From: Candidatus Sulfopaludibacter sp. SbA3
Lineage (GTDB): Bacteria > Acidobacteriota > Terriglobia > Bryobacterales > Bryobacteraceae
Direction: 5' to 3'
NCBI GenBank assembly: GCA_945893365.1
Contig: CAMDED010000068.1
Location: 1 to 39,090 of the forward strand
Length of the DNA: 39,090 bases
Part shown: one piece after another, positions 1 to 9,117 of the stretch
Numbering within the stretch: the first letter of the stretch is position 1
How the letters are laid out: each line of letters opens with the position of its first letter
The notes under the pieces: model-generated
The model's database searches: none
What the model was told of the DNA's origin: nothing
What the model saw: only the letters and a program-made list of their open reading frames with translations
Made by a program: the position numbers and the translations under genes

Positions 1-51
1 GAACAGCCCTTCTACATCCTGAACCGCAGCAGCATCGTATTCAAAACGCAT
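1..51 (-). CDS. Possible 5' end of a gene running off the left edge
   Basis: On the minus strand an ATG at 51-49 opens a frame that stays free of stops to the window edge (17 codons, beginning MRFEYDAAAVQDVEGLF). A purine-rich GAAAGAG lies just upstream and could serve as a weak ribosome site. If real, the gene would be transcribed divergently from the receptor at 471. The piece is too short to assign to a family. The plus strand is also open in frame 1 here, so the call is tentative. Confidence 0.25.
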   Translation of the reverse strand, partial: MRFEYDAAAVQDVEGLF

Positions 52-91
52 AGCTCTTTCGTGCCGTTCCGCAGAGGCTTCCTTCAACGCG

Positions 92-164
92 CCGTATCGA
101 AAGCACCGCGGCCCGACCACCCAGCCGCTCAGTATGCTTTCCTGCCGCGGTGCTTCCGATACGG
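92..164. repeat. Long inverted repeat (21-bp stem, 31-nt loop)
   Basis: Positions 92-112 and 144-164 are inverted copies that pair at 20 of 21 positions; the arms begin CCGTATCG and end CGATACGG. The loop is 113-143. The stem is much longer than a usual intrinsic terminator and no T-run follows it on either strand. It lies between a possible divergent start at 51 and the receptor at 471. It could be a REP/MITE-type remnant or an mRNA structure. Confidence 0.8.
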
Positions 165-470
165 TCCTAGGCGTTGCTGTGGCGGTGTCCACCGTTCGTG
201 CCGGGAGCGGCGTGCTTTGATGGCGGCGAGCGGCTTGGTCGCATCGACGCTAGCCCTCAGGGCGGCCGGAAGGGCGCCCTCTTCCGAATCATCAGGCCGG
301 AGCAACCCCCTGGTCGATGGCGCTCGTCGATTCCGGGCCGCCCATTTTCAAGCGCGCCCGGTTGCGCCCGAGCGGCGCCTGTTAGACGCTGCGGCCATTT
401 TTCACACGAGACGCCACACTGCATCATCTGCGCGCCTTGTGTTACAGTTCCAGGAAAGGGAGTTAAGCAA
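165..470. other. Non-coding leader upstream of the first receptor
   Basis: No convincing gene is seen in these roughly 300 bases. The open frames here read as Arg/Pro/Gly/Ser-rich translations typical of GC-rich shadow frames. A strong Shine-Dalgarno run, AGGAAAGGGAG, at 452-462 lies 8 nt before the ATG at 471 and fixes the start of the next gene. No clear promoter or riboswitch was recognised. Confidence 0.6.
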
Positions 471-3400
471 ATGCGATCATTGATTCTGTTTTGCGCGATC
501 GTTCCCGCGAGTCTCTATGCGCAAGGGCGTTCCTCTATTCTCGGCGCTATCACCGATGAGTCCGGCTCGGCGATTCCCGGCGCTGCCGTGACTGTCGTGA
601 ATACCGGAACGCAGCGTACCTGGACCGTGACATCGGGCGACGGCGGCAACTTCGAGGTCCCGGCGCTCGAAGTTGGCGGCTATGAAGTCTCGGCCGAAGC
701 AAGGGGATTCCGAAAGACCACGGTGCGGGCGGTGACTCTTGAAGTCGACCAGCGCGCGCGCGTGGATATCAAGCTGCTAATTGGTGAAGTGACGCAGCAG
801 ATCAGCGTGGACGCTCAGGCGCTGTCGCTTCAGACGGATGATGCGACCCTCAGCACCGTGATCGATTCAGCCAAGATACGCGAACTGCCTCTACCTGGGA
901 ACCGGAATCTGTTCCGCCTGGCGCTGCTCGTGCCGGGCATGAGCCGCGGACCGGCATCGAGCGTAACTACGAGCGGCTTTGGTTCGGGATTTGGGATCGC
1001 GGCGATGGGGCAGAAGGTCCATAACAATGCGATCCTGCTCGATGGGGCCTCGCTCCGCACCTCCATTCACGGCGCGGTTCGCATGCGGCCGTCGGTCGAA
1101 GCCATTCAGGAATTCCGCGTGGAAGCGGGCTGGTATCCGGCTGAGTATGGCACGCAGTCCGGGGCACAGATCGTGGCGACCATACGTCCAGGCACAAACG
1201 AATTCCACGGAGTGCTGTTCCATTTCCTGCGCAACGACGTTCTGGATGCGCGGAATTTTTTCGAGAATCCCGCGATCAAAAAGCAGCCGCTGCGGCGGAA
1301 CACGTTCGGCGGCGTGTTGAGCGGTCCGATCCTGAAAAATCGCACGTTTTTCACGGCTAACGGCGAATTCTTCCGCGAACGGAGAAGCACGCAAGGCTTC
1401 GGCATCTACCCGAGCGATCGAATGAGGCGCGGCGATCTAACCGAGGAATTTTTCCGGCGCGCCGACGGTTCGCTTATTCCGGTCCAGGATCTGGAGTCGC
1501 GCCTGCCGTTTCCCGGCAATCAAATTCCAGCCAGCCGCATCTCACCCATTGCGCAGAAGCTGTTCGGATTCTGGCCGGCGCCGAATCTGGCGGGCGAGTT
1601 CTCCGGGCGCAACAATTTCGGCGGCGCATCGAGCAATAAGGACAACGACGATCAGGTCTTCGTCCGCATCGATCACAATTTCAACGACAAGAACCGGCTA
1701 TTTGGAAGGTATGGAATCCAGGACGTGAACCTGCCGGTGTTCCCGATCAACCCGGATCCAATCTTTGTCACGCGGAGGCCGAGGCGTCAGCAGAACGCGA
1801 CGATGAACTACACGCGAGTCCTAACGCCCACGATGCTGAATACGCTCAAGGTGTCCTACAACCGCGACATTTTCAAGACGGTGGACGATGTCAGCGGAAC
1901 GAGCTTCAACATCCTGAAGGATCTGGGAATTCCGGGACAGACGAACAACCCGCTCGACACGGGGCTGCCCAGCATCGGATTGGGTGGAACCGTGAGCGGT
2001 TTGGGCAACTCCGACATCAATACGATCTGGGACGAGTCGCGCCAAGCCTCCGAACAGATTACTCTGACCCGGGGCAAACACTCGGTCAAGATTGGGTCGG
2101 AGTACTCGCTCTTGCGGCTGGACCGGCGCACGGTTTCGTTTGTTCGGGGCGCGTTCGATTTCTCCGGGATCCACTCCGGCACGGCGGCCGGCGTGACCGG
2201 TGCGGAACGAGGCCGTCTGGCGTGGGCGGACTTCCTGCTCGATCAGCCGCAGCAGGTAAGGCTGGGCTTTACTAGCAACCTGCCGGCCGGCGTTGATCCG
2301 GGGACGTATCCGAAGACACGTTTCTGGCGGTGGCACAACTACGTGACCGACGATTGGAGGGTGACGTCGCGGCTCACGCTGAACATCGGGCTCCGCTACG
2401 AATTCAATTCTGGAATTACGGACAAGGGCGGCCAATCGCGGAATTTCGACTTCACGCGGCTGGAGCTCTACCCGGCCGTGGGACAGGCGGGATCGTTGAA
2501 CAATCCGAGCAAGAAGCTGTTCGCGCCGCGCGTCGGGTTCGCCTTCCGCCCCTTTGGCGGCAACAGCACGGTGGTCAGGGCGGGCTATGGCATCTTTTAC
2601 AACGTGAACATGATGAACATGTTCGTGCCGGCGCTCGCGGCGAATCCTCCGAATAACCTCAACATCAACGAGCTCAACGCGGCTGGGCTGGTGCGCATCC
2701 GGATGCGGACGGCCGATCAGGCCGCCGCGCTCAATATCAACAGCGAAATCAACTCCGCGGATACGAAGCGCGGCGTGGGCGATGTGCAGCAGTGGAACCT
2801 CAACATCCAGAGGATGCTGCCGAAGTCGATTGTGTTCGAGATCGGCTATGTAGGATCGAAGTCGGCGCACTTCGATTCGCCGCGGACCGTGAATCCGTTC
2901 GCGCAGGGGACCACGCAGCGGATCTATCCGGCCTGGGGGCCGATCGAGAATATCTCGCTCGACGCGTCGGGGAATTACCACGGCCTGCTCATGAAAGGCG
3001 AGAAGCGGCTTTCCCGCGGCGTTACGTTCCTGCAGACCTACACATTTTCAAAGACAATGTTCGACTCCTTTGCCTGCTGCGGCGCGCAGCGGCACAACAA
3101 TCCCTACGCATGGGCGCTTGAGCGTGGCCTCGGAGAGAGCGACCAGCGGCACCGGTCGACGACTGTGTTCCTTTATGAATTGCCGTTCTTCAAGGGCAAA
3201 CGCGACCTGCGCGGGCAGGTGCTGGGGGGTTGGCAGTTCAACGGCACGCTCGTGATGGAGACGGGCATGCCGATGCATCCTTCGCAGGCGCTAAAACCGG
3301 TGGATGACGGGTGCCCACGGTGCAACCATCGTCCGGACCGCCTCGCCGACGGACGGCTGGACGGCGACGCGCGCACGCTGCAGCGGTGGTTCGACACGTC

Positions 3401-3668
3401 CGCATTCGTGACGGCTCGAGGCCGCTATGGCAACAGCGGAAGGAATATTCTGAGCGCGCCCGGTTTGGTGAATGTCGATTTTGCGGTATTCAAGAATTTT
3501 CCAATCACCGAACGGAAGGAAATCGAGCTGCGTTGGGAGAGCTATAACTTCACCAACACACCCGCATTCGATCCGCCGACTCTTGAAATCAGCTCGGGTA
3601 ATTTCGGCCGCGTCACATCGGCGGGACTGGGCAGGCAGATGCAGTTCGCGCTACGCTTCCAATTCTGA
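471..3668 (+). CDS. Oar-like TonB-dependent outer-membrane receptor
   Basis: A 1065-residue outer-membrane beta-barrel of the Oar type (carboxypeptidase-regulatory-like domain, plug, barrel). A signal peptide (MRSLILFCAIVPASLYA) is followed by the Ig-like CarboxypepD_reg domain at about residues 22-105 (SILGAITDESGSAIPGAAV). The plug-like part follows (LPLPGNRNLFRLALLVPG, then QEFRVEAGWYPAEYGTQSG). The rest is aromatic-rich barrel strands, ending in the terminal Phe (MQFALRFQF) typical of BAM substrates. The long open frame extends upstream to 174, but the signal peptide and the Shine-Dalgarno at 452-462 support ATG 471. In Acidobacteriota such receptors are thought to import oligosaccharides or other large ligands. 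Here it heads a run of genes for periplasmic processing and oxidation. The substrate cannot be read from sequence. Confidence 0.93.
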   Translation: MRSLILFCAIVPASLYAQGRSSILGAITDESGSAIPGAAVTVVNTGTQRTWTVTSGDGGNFEVPALEVGGYEVSAEARGFRKTTVRAVTLEVDQRARVDIKLLIGEVTQQISVDAQALSLQTDDATLSTVIDSAKIRELPLPGNRNLFRLALLVPGMSRGPASSVTTSGFGSGFGIAAMGQKVHNNAILLDGASLRTSIHGAVRMRPSVEAIQEFRVEAGWYPAEYGTQSGAQIVATIRPGTNEFHGVLFHFLRNDVLDARNFFENPAIKKQPLRRNTFGGVLSGPILKNRTFFTANGEFFRERRSTQGFGIYPSDRMRRGDLTEEFFRRADGSLIPVQDLESRLPFPGNQIPASRISPIAQKLFGFWPAPNLAGEFSGRNNFGGASSNKDNDDQVFVRIDHNFNDKNRLFGRYGIQDVNLPVFPINPDPIFVTRRPRRQQNATMNYTRVLTPTMLNTLKVSYNRDIFKTVDDVSGTSFNILKDLGIPGQTNNPLDTGLPSIGLGGTVSGLGNSDINTIWDESRQASEQITLTRGKHSVKIGSEYSLLRLDRRTVSFVRGAFDFSGIHSGTAAGVTGAERGRLAWADFLLDQPQQVRLGFTSNLPAGVDPGTYPKTRFWRWHNYVTDDWRVTSRLTLNIGLRYEFNSGITDKGGQSRNFDFTRLELYPAVGQAGSLNNPSKKLFAPRVGFAFRPFGGNSTVVRAGYGIFYNVNMMNMFVPALAANPPNNLNINELNAAGLVRIRMRTADQAAALNINSEINSADTKRGVGDVQQWNLNIQRMLPKSIVFEIGYVGSKSAHFDSPRTVNPFAQGTTQRIYPAWGPIENISLDASGNYHGLLMKGEKRLSRGVTFLQTYTFSKTMFDSFACCGAQRHNNPYAWALERGLGESDQRHRSTTVFLYELPFFKGKRDLRGQVLGGWQFNGTLVMETGMPMHPSQALKPVDDGCPRCNHRPDRLADGRLDGDARTLQRWFDTSAFVTARGRYGNSGRNILSAPGLVNVDFAVFKNFPITERKEIELRWESYNFTNTPAFDPPTLEISSGNFGRVTSAGLGRQMQFALRFQF

Positions 3669-3686
3669 GGGGACCGGCTGGCAAAT

Positions 3687-4496
3687 ATGGATCTGGAACT
3701 TCGCGGCCATGTCGCCGTCGTGACGGGCGGTGCGAGCGGCATCGGCTTGGCGTGTGCGCGCGGCTTGGCTGAGGAGGGCTGTCATCTTGCGATTTGGGAC
3801 CTGTCGGCCGGCGTGATGGCGGCCGCGGCCAGGATTTCCGAGGACTTTGGGCGCGCTGCGCTCGGTCTTTCCGTTGACGTCAGCCAGTTTGCGGCGGTTG
3901 AGTCCGCTGTACGGGAAACGGAAATACGGTTGGGCCCGATCGCGCACCTGGTTCATGCGGCGGCAGTGCCATCGGGGAAGTTTGGTTTTCCATTCACGAA
4001 CCTCGAACCTCGCGACTGGTCCCGCGTGCTGGAAGTCAATGTGATGGGCATGGTTCATGTCGCGCACGCCATTGGTCCCGGTATGGTCTCCCGGCGGAAT
4101 GGGACCATGGTGTTTCTGGCGTCGGTTGCGGGGCAGATCGGATCGCAGACGGATCCGCCTTACAGCGCGAGTAAGGCGGCCAACATCAATTTCGCGCAGT
4201 GTCTGGCGAAAGACATGGCGCCTTACGGCGTGCGAGTCAACACCGTGAATCCGGGGATGGTCCAGACGGCGCTCAACAGGCAAGTCTGGCAGGCGTGGCA
4301 TGATCGACAGCCGCCGGACAAGCGGCGTTCCTATGAAGACTGGACGGGTGACAAGATCCGCACCGTAGCGCCTCTTGGCAGGTGGCAGCAGCCGGAGGAC
4401 CTGGCGGACATGGTCGCGTTCCTCTCGTCCGCGCGAGCCGCTCAAGTCACCGGCCAGACCATCAATGTCGATGGCGGCCAAGTCATGCACTGGTAG
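3687..4496 (+). CDS. Short-chain dehydrogenase/reductase (SDR)
   Basis: A 269-residue classical SDR, full length for the family. The Rossmann nucleotide site TGGASGIG is at residues 13-20. The catalytic triad is visible as Ser146 (LASVAG), Tyr159 and Lys163 (YSASK). The C-terminus has the usual PEDLADMVAFLSS and VTGQTINVDGG segments. It has no signal peptide and should be cytoplasmic and NAD(P)-dependent. Asp38 (AIWDLSAG) at the end of beta-2 suggests NAD(H) preference, which is an inference. It starts 18 nt after the receptor stop, so it is probably co-transcribed with it. It may oxidise or reduce a sugar- or alcohol-derived intermediate; the substrate is unknown. Confidence 0.93.
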   Translation: MDLELRGHVAVVTGGASGIGLACARGLAEEGCHLAIWDLSAGVMAAAARISEDFGRAALGLSVDVSQFAAVESAVRETEIRLGPIAHLVHAAAVPSGKFGFPFTNLEPRDWSRVLEVNVMGMVHVAHAIGPGMVSRRNGTMVFLASVAGQIGSQTDPPYSASKAANINFAQCLAKDMAPYGVRVNTVNPGMVQTALNRQVWQAWHDRQPPDKRRSYEDWTGDKIRTVAPLGRWQQPEDLADMVAFLSSARAAQVTGQTINVDGGQVMHW

Positions 4497-4515
4497 TGAT
4501 GACGGCGTCCATCAC

Positions 4516-6294
4516 ATGAATAGGAGCGCTTTATCTTTTATTATCGCGGCCTCGATGCCGGCCGCCCAACCTCCGGCGCCGACGCCGTTGTTGAACGAGC
4601 CGGGGTTGACGCGGGATCCGGCGATCTCCGCGGACGGCCGCCGGCTCGCCTACGCATCCGACCGCGATGGGTCGGCTTTCCTGCAACTCTGGATGCGGCC
4701 GTTTAGCGGCGGCGAAACCCGAAAGCTGACCGAGGGATCGCACGACAATTCCGAGCCCGCGTTCTCGCCGGACGGCAGGACGCTGGCCTATCGCTCCGAG
4801 GCAAGCGGCGGCGGTGTGTACATGATCCCCGTCGAGGGGGGGCGGCCCCGGCTGCTTGCGCAAGACGGACGGAGGCCCCGATTTTCACCTGACGGCAAAC
4901 GCATCGCTTACTCGGTCGCAGCTTCTTGGAACACACCACGGCCCAGCCAAAGGCCCGGTTTGTTCGTCATCGACGCAACCGGAGGCCAGCCACGCGCGAT
5001 TCAGCCCGGTTTTCATTCCGCGCGGGACGCTGTCTGGTCCCCGGATGGCAAGTATCTGCTGTTCGCGGGATGCAGGGATGGTTCCGCCGAAAGCTGCGAC
5101 TGGTGGGTGAGCCCGAGCGAGAGCGGCGAGGCGGTTGCGACAGGCGCGGCGAGGCTCTTCCGCCAGCAGCACCTTAACGCCCAACCATCGCCCGGCCTTT
5201 GGCTGGCCTCCGGAAATGCGATCGTCTTCGCGGCCAAAGCCGGCGAGATGACACGACTCTGGGTCTTGAATCTCACGCCTGATCCGTGGCGTACCGGCGG
5301 TTCGGCGCGGCGCCTGACTTCGGGCGAGACCGACGAGCGCAGTCCGGCACTCGGTCCCGGCGGGCAAGTTGTTTTCGCCGGCCGTTCGGAGAACATTGAC
5401 ATCTGGAGCCTGCCCGTCGACTCCGATCGTGCCAGGCCGAACAGGGAGCTCAGGCGATTGACGAGCGATCCCGGGATCGACCAGCGGCCCAGCCTGTCGC
5501 TCGACGGGCGAAAGATCGCCTGGGAAACCAGCCGTGGCGGCAACTTCGAAGTATGGGTGAAGGATCTGGTGTCGGGGCAGGAAAAAGCGATTACCCACGG
5601 CCCGCTGCGGGAGCACATGCCTGCCCTGTCTCGCGATGGCTCACGGGTTGTCTACGACGCGCACGACGGCGAGAAGGTGACGGTTTTCGAATCGCGATTT
5701 CAAGGCGGAGACCACGTTAAGGTATCGGAAGAGAACATCGGCCAAGGCTCATTTCAGTGGACCGCAAAGGGCGACTCGGTACTTTATTTCCATCGAGCGC
5801 CGCCCGGTACTGTGGGGCTCATCAATCTCTCAAGCGGGAAACGGACGGTGCTGCTGCGGCATCCGAAATTTAATCTTTCGCTAGCCGATGCGCGTCTGTC
5901 GCCCGATGGCCGCTGGATCGCTTTCCCTGTTCCGTTTGCGCCACACCGCTCACGTCTGGCAGTGGCGCGGCTTTCGGGCAAAATAATCGAGGACGAGCGG
6001 GACTGGCAGTATCTGACGCCGGAGAGCTTCAACGCGTCGCAGCCCGAATGGTCCCCGAGTGGGCGCTGGCTGTACTTCCTGTCCGATCAAAGCGGATCGC
6101 TGGCGGTCTGGGCGCTGCCTCTGTCCCGCGAAAAGACGAGCGAGGGCGTGCCGACGCTCATTCTGGATTTCCCCAGCGCGCGGCGGACCATTGCCGAAAT
6201 GCGCCCGCGCGACATCGGCTTGTCGGTGGCCAAAGACAAGCTCGCTCTCGGCGTGACGGAGTACAGCGGCGTCCTCTGGTCGGTGAAGTTCTGA
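4516..6294 (+). CDS. TolB-like PD40 beta-propeller protein, secreted
   Basis: A 592-residue protein made of WD40-like (PD40) blades. At least eight repeats are visible, for example ISADGRRLAYASDRDG, FSPDGRTLAYRS, FSPDGKRIAYS, WSPDGKYLLFAG, LSLDGRKIAWETSRGG, LSPDGRWIAFPVP and WSPSGRWLYFLSDQSG. The N-terminus (MNRSALSFIIAASMPAAQ) is a short export signal. The frame is open upstream inside the SDR gene, but ATG 4516, 19 nt after the SDR stop, gives the signal peptide. There is no peptidase or DPP4-type hydrolase domain after the propeller, so it is a binding or scaffold protein rather than a protease. The neighbours suggest a periplasmic role with the PQQ enzyme or the receptor, but the exact role is unknown. 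Confidence 0.85.
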   Translation: MNRSALSFIIAASMPAAQPPAPTPLLNEPGLTRDPAISADGRRLAYASDRDGSAFLQLWMRPFSGGETRKLTEGSHDNSEPAFSPDGRTLAYRSEASGGGVYMIPVEGGRPRLLAQDGRRPRFSPDGKRIAYSVAASWNTPRPSQRPGLFVIDATGGQPRAIQPGFHSARDAVWSPDGKYLLFAGCRDGSAESCDWWVSPSESGEAVATGAARLFRQQHLNAQPSPGLWLASGNAIVFAAKAGEMTRLWVLNLTPDPWRTGGSARRLTSGETDERSPALGPGGQVVFAGRSENIDIWSLPVDSDRARPNRELRRLTSDPGIDQRPSLSLDGRKIAWETSRGGNFEVWVKDLVSGQEKAITHGPLREHMPALSRDGSRVVYDAHDGEKVTVFESRFQGGDHVKVSEENIGQGSFQWTAKGDSVLYFHRAPPGTVGLINLSSGKRTVLLRHPKFNLSLADARLSPDGRWIAFPVPFAPHRSRLAVARLSGKIIEDERDWQYLTPESFNASQPEWSPSGRWLYFLSDQSGSLAVWALPLSREKTSEGVPTLILDFPSARRTIAEMRPRDIGLSVAKDKLALGVTEYSGVLWSVKF

Positions 6295-6329
6295 GCGCAA
6301 GTTGAGATCGCGTTCTCGTGTGTACAACA

Positions 6330-8168
6330 ATGACCAGTATGTTCATGATGCTGCGCAGCATGTTCCTGGCTATATCGATCACCGCGGCCGCCAGTGCGGC
6401 CGACTGGCCGGTGTACGGCGGAGATCCAGGCACCAGCCGCTATTCGCCCCTGAAGCAGATCAACACCGCAAACGCCGCTACTCTCAAGAAGGCCTGGACA
6501 TTCCACACGGGTGACAAGACCGACCGGCCCGTGACGCAAATTCAGTGCACTCCGATTGTGGTGGACGGAATTATGTACGTCACGAGCGCCCAATTGAAAG
6601 TGATTGCGTTGCGCGCCGCCACGGGCGAGAAACTCTGGACCTACGATCCTTTTGCCGGGATCGACGACGAGCGGCCGCGGGGCGTGAGCCGCGGGGTCTC
6701 CTATTGGACCAACGGAAAGGACAAGCGGATTCTCTTCACGTATCGCGCCCGGCTCGTGTCGCTCGATGCAACCACGGGAAAACCCGCCGCGTCGTTCGGC
6801 GACAACGGGCAAGTGGACCTGACGCGTGGTCTTGACCGCGACATCACCGGCCTTGCCTACTACGTTACGACGCCCGGCGTGGTGTTTCGGGATACCCTCA
6901 TCCTCGGATCGACGACAGGTGAAGGACCGCGCCTGTCCGCTCCCGGCCACGTTCGCGCCTTCGATGTGCGCACCGGGAAGCAGAAGTGGATCTTCCACAC
7001 GATTCCGCATCCGGGAGAGTTCGGCTACGAAACGTGGTCGCCCGATTCCTGGAAGCACTCCGGCGGGACAAATGTGTGGGGAGGCCTCACGGTTGACGTG
7101 AAGCGCGGTCTGGTGTTTCTCGCCACGGGCTCCCCGACGTTCGATTTCTGGGGCGGCGATCGCATCGGCGACAACCTCTTCGGCAACTCGGTGGTGGCCC
7201 TGGATGCCACGACCGGCCGGCGAGTTTGGCATTTCCAGGTGGTTCATCACGACGTTTGGGATTACGACCTGGCGAACGCGCCTTCGCTGGTCACGCTCAA
7301 GCGCGATGGGCGGCCGGTGGATGCGCTTGTTCAGGTGTCGAAAATGGGGCTTGTCTTCGTTTTTGACCGCGCCTCGGGCAAGCCTCTTTTTCCGATTGAG
7401 GAGAGACCGATCCCGGCGTCCGACGTGCCCGGCGAAGTGCTCTCCCGCACGCAGCCGTTTCCCGTGAAACCGCCTCCCATCAGCCGTCAGCGCCTGACCG
7501 AAGAAGACCTCACGGACATCACGCCGGAAAAGCGCGCCTATATCCTGGAGCGTTACCGCAAGCTGCGGGCGGGGAACATTTACACGCCGCCCAGCATTCA
7601 AGGTACCCTCATCTATCCCGGATTCAACGGCGGCGCGAACTGGGGTGGGGCGTCCGTCGACCCCGAGAATGGACTGCTCTTCATCAACTCGAATGAGAGT
7701 GTGAATTGGATGACGCTGAAGAAGGCTGAGGCCGGGGCCGGATACACATTCGATTTTCAGGGCTACACGCAATTGCTCGACGACGAGGACTACCCGTCGA
7801 TGAAACCGCCATGGGGCTGGCTCACGGCGATCGACTTGAATTCCGGCGATTTCCGCTGGCGGATCTCGTTCGGCGAGCACCCGGAATTGACCGCGCGCGG
7901 CATCCCGCCGACGGGGACGACGAACTTCGGAGGATCCATCGCCACCGCCGGCGGCCTGATCTTTATCGGCGCCACTCAGGACTACAAGTTTCGCGCCTTT
8001 CATTCCGCCACCGGCAAAGTAGCGTGGGAAACACAACTGGAGACCGGAGCCTATGCGACGCCTTGCACCTACGAGGTCAAGGGCAAGCAATACGTCGCTG
8101 TCGCCGTGGGCGGAGGGCGGTGGAAGAGTCCGGCGGGGGATTCGTTCGTGGCCTTCGCGCTTCCATGA
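6330..8168 (+). CDS. PQQ-dependent dehydrogenase (membrane glucose dehydrogenase-like quinoprotein)
   Basis: About 612 residues of eight-bladed quinoprotein propeller. The start of the mature protein (DWPVYGGDPGTSRYSPLKQI) and the segments NWGGASVDPENGLLFINSN, GGSIATAGGLIFIGAT and FRAFHSATGKVAWE are typical of the PQQ glucose/alcohol dehydrogenase family. These oxidise a sugar or alcohol in the periplasm and pass electrons to quinone or cytochrome. A signal peptide (SMFLAISITAAASA) precedes the mature part. The frame allows GTG 6318 or ATG 6330/6339; 6330 is chosen, with no clear ribosome site to decide. It lacks the five-helix membrane anchor of E. coli Gcd, so it should be soluble or loosely bound. 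Its stop overlaps the start of a multiheme cytochrome, a probable electron acceptor. Confidence 0.9.
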   Translation: MTSMFMMLRSMFLAISITAAASAADWPVYGGDPGTSRYSPLKQINTANAATLKKAWTFHTGDKTDRPVTQIQCTPIVVDGIMYVTSAQLKVIALRAATGEKLWTYDPFAGIDDERPRGVSRGVSYWTNGKDKRILFTYRARLVSLDATTGKPAASFGDNGQVDLTRGLDRDITGLAYYVTTPGVVFRDTLILGSTTGEGPRLSAPGHVRAFDVRTGKQKWIFHTIPHPGEFGYETWSPDSWKHSGGTNVWGGLTVDVKRGLVFLATGSPTFDFWGGDRIGDNLFGNSVVALDATTGRRVWHFQVVHHDVWDYDLANAPSLVTLKRDGRPVDALVQVSKMGLVFVFDRASGKPLFPIEERPIPASDVPGEVLSRTQPFPVKPPPISRQRLTEEDLTDITPEKRAYILERYRKLRAGNIYTPPSIQGTLIYPGFNGGANWGGASVDPENGLLFINSNESVNWMTLKKAEAGAGYTFDFQGYTQLLDDEDYPSMKPPWGWLTAIDLNSGDFRWRISFGEHPELTARGIPPTGTTNFGGSIATAGGLIFIGATQDYKFRAFHSATGKVAWETQLETGAYATPCTYEVKGKQYVAVAVGGGRWKSPAGDSFVAFALP

Positions 8169-8671
8169 CGGTTCGCGGACTTTTAATTCTTGTGCTCACC
8201 GCGGCCGCTGTGGCGCAGAAGGAGCCGCGGCCTCCGGTCGGCGCCCGGCCGGCGCAACCGCTTCCGTTCAGCCACCTCGTGCACGCGGGTACCGGGCTCA
8301 AGTGTACGGAATGCCACATGACGGCGGCGACTGCGAGCGCGGCGGGAATGCCCGCCGTCGATTTCTGCATGCGCTGTCATGTCGCGATCAAGAAGGACAG
8401 CGCCGCAATCGTCACTCTGGCTCAGCACCGGAAGGATAAGAAGGCTGTCGAGTGGATTCCTCTTTACCGGCTTCCGGCATTTGTATACTTCTCTCACCGG
8501 CGTCACCACGTAAAGGGGCAGATCGCCTGTGAGGCTTGTCACGGAGAGGTTGCCCGGCAGAGTGTATTGTCAAAGGAAAAATCCATCGCCATGTCAGCCT
8601 GCCAGGCGTGTCATGACAAACGCAAGGCGAACAATAACTGCGATGCGTGCCATGACCCGCATCCGGGCTAA
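8165..8671 (+). CDS. Periplasmic five-heme cytochrome c (c7/c3-like)
   Basis: A 168-residue exported protein (signal MTVRGLLILVLTAAAVAQ) with five CXXCH heme sites: CTECH, CMRCH, CEACH, CQACH and CDACH. Histidines in FSHLVHAG, LAQHRK and FSHRRHH are candidate sixth ligands. The pattern of heme sites and FSHxxH motifs fits class III/cytochrome c7-type multiheme proteins. ATG 8165 overlaps the TGA of the quinoprotein gene by 4 nt, so the two are translationally coupled. The natural reading is that it takes electrons from the PQQ enzyme, which is an inference. Its stop also overlaps by 4 nt the stop of the convergent antitoxin gene at 8668. Confidence 0.9.
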   Translation: MTVRGLLILVLTAAAVAQKEPRPPVGARPAQPLPFSHLVHAGTGLKCTECHMTAATASAAGMPAVDFCMRCHVAIKKDSAAIVTLAQHRKDKKAVEWIPLYRLPAFVYFSHRRHHVKGQIACEACHGEVARQSVLSKEKSIAMSACQACHDKRKANNNCDACHDPHPG

Positions 8672-8967
8672 AACACCCGCTTCAGACCATAGCGTATGGC
8701 TTCTTTGAGCACGGTCTGGTAACCGGTCCCGCGCTTCGATGAAATGTTTCTCGCAAGCTCAATATCGGCGACGGACAGGCGAATCGACACTGGGCGGGTT
8801 GCGTTTACTTTAGCTTGTTCCAGCAGCGTTTTGAGAACGCCGGGATCGGTCCGCGGTACGCGTGATCCGGAAGAGTGAACCAGCGTGCCATCCTTCAGCG
8901 CCCGTTCAAATTCGCCCTGCGTTTGCCGGCGTCCTTCCGGGCTTGCGTACCTCGATTTCCTGGACAT
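8668..8967 (-). CDS. CopG/BrnA-like ribbon-helix-helix antitoxin, apparently orphan
   Basis: A 99-residue basic protein. The C-terminal half (PVSIRLSVADIELARNISSK, then a GTGYQTVLKEAIRYGL helix) matches the ribbon-helix-helix antitoxin pattern of the CopG_antitoxin/BrnA type. A good ribosome site (AAGGAGAGAG on the minus strand) precedes ATG 8967. Such antitoxins bind DNA as dimers and neutralise a BrnT-like RNase encoded just upstream. No full toxin gene fits in 8968-9117. A stop-bounded frame overlapping the start reads SGPRAMNQGERRVYVQEI, which resembles the C-terminus of BrnT toxins, so a decayed partner is possible. Confidence 0.72.
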   Translation of the reverse strand: MSRKSRYASPEGRRQTQGEFERALKDGTLVHSSGSRVPRTDPGVLKTLLEQAKVNATRPVSIRLSVADIELARNISSKRGTGYQTVLKEAIRYGLKRVF

Positions 8968-9117
8968 AGACTCTTCTCTCTCCTTGGTTCATGGCGCGAG
9001 GCCCTGACAGCTTCGTGTCGCCCAACACCGCCGTGGACTCCCGCTAACGCGCGGTGGCTCGTTCAACCACGCATCCCTTCCTAAAATGCCATAATCTTAA
9101 ATCGCCGTAACAACGCC

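Noticed and set aside
1-483. Plus-strand frame 1 open from the left edge to 483
   Set aside because: The translation is Arg/Pro/Ser-rich, crosses the long inverted repeat and overlaps the receptor start; it looks like a shadow frame rather than the end of a gene.
1821-2981. 386-codon minus-strand frame inside the first receptor gene
   Set aside because: Antisense of a well-supported TonB receptor; Arg/Val/His-rich with no domain, typical of GC-rich shadows.
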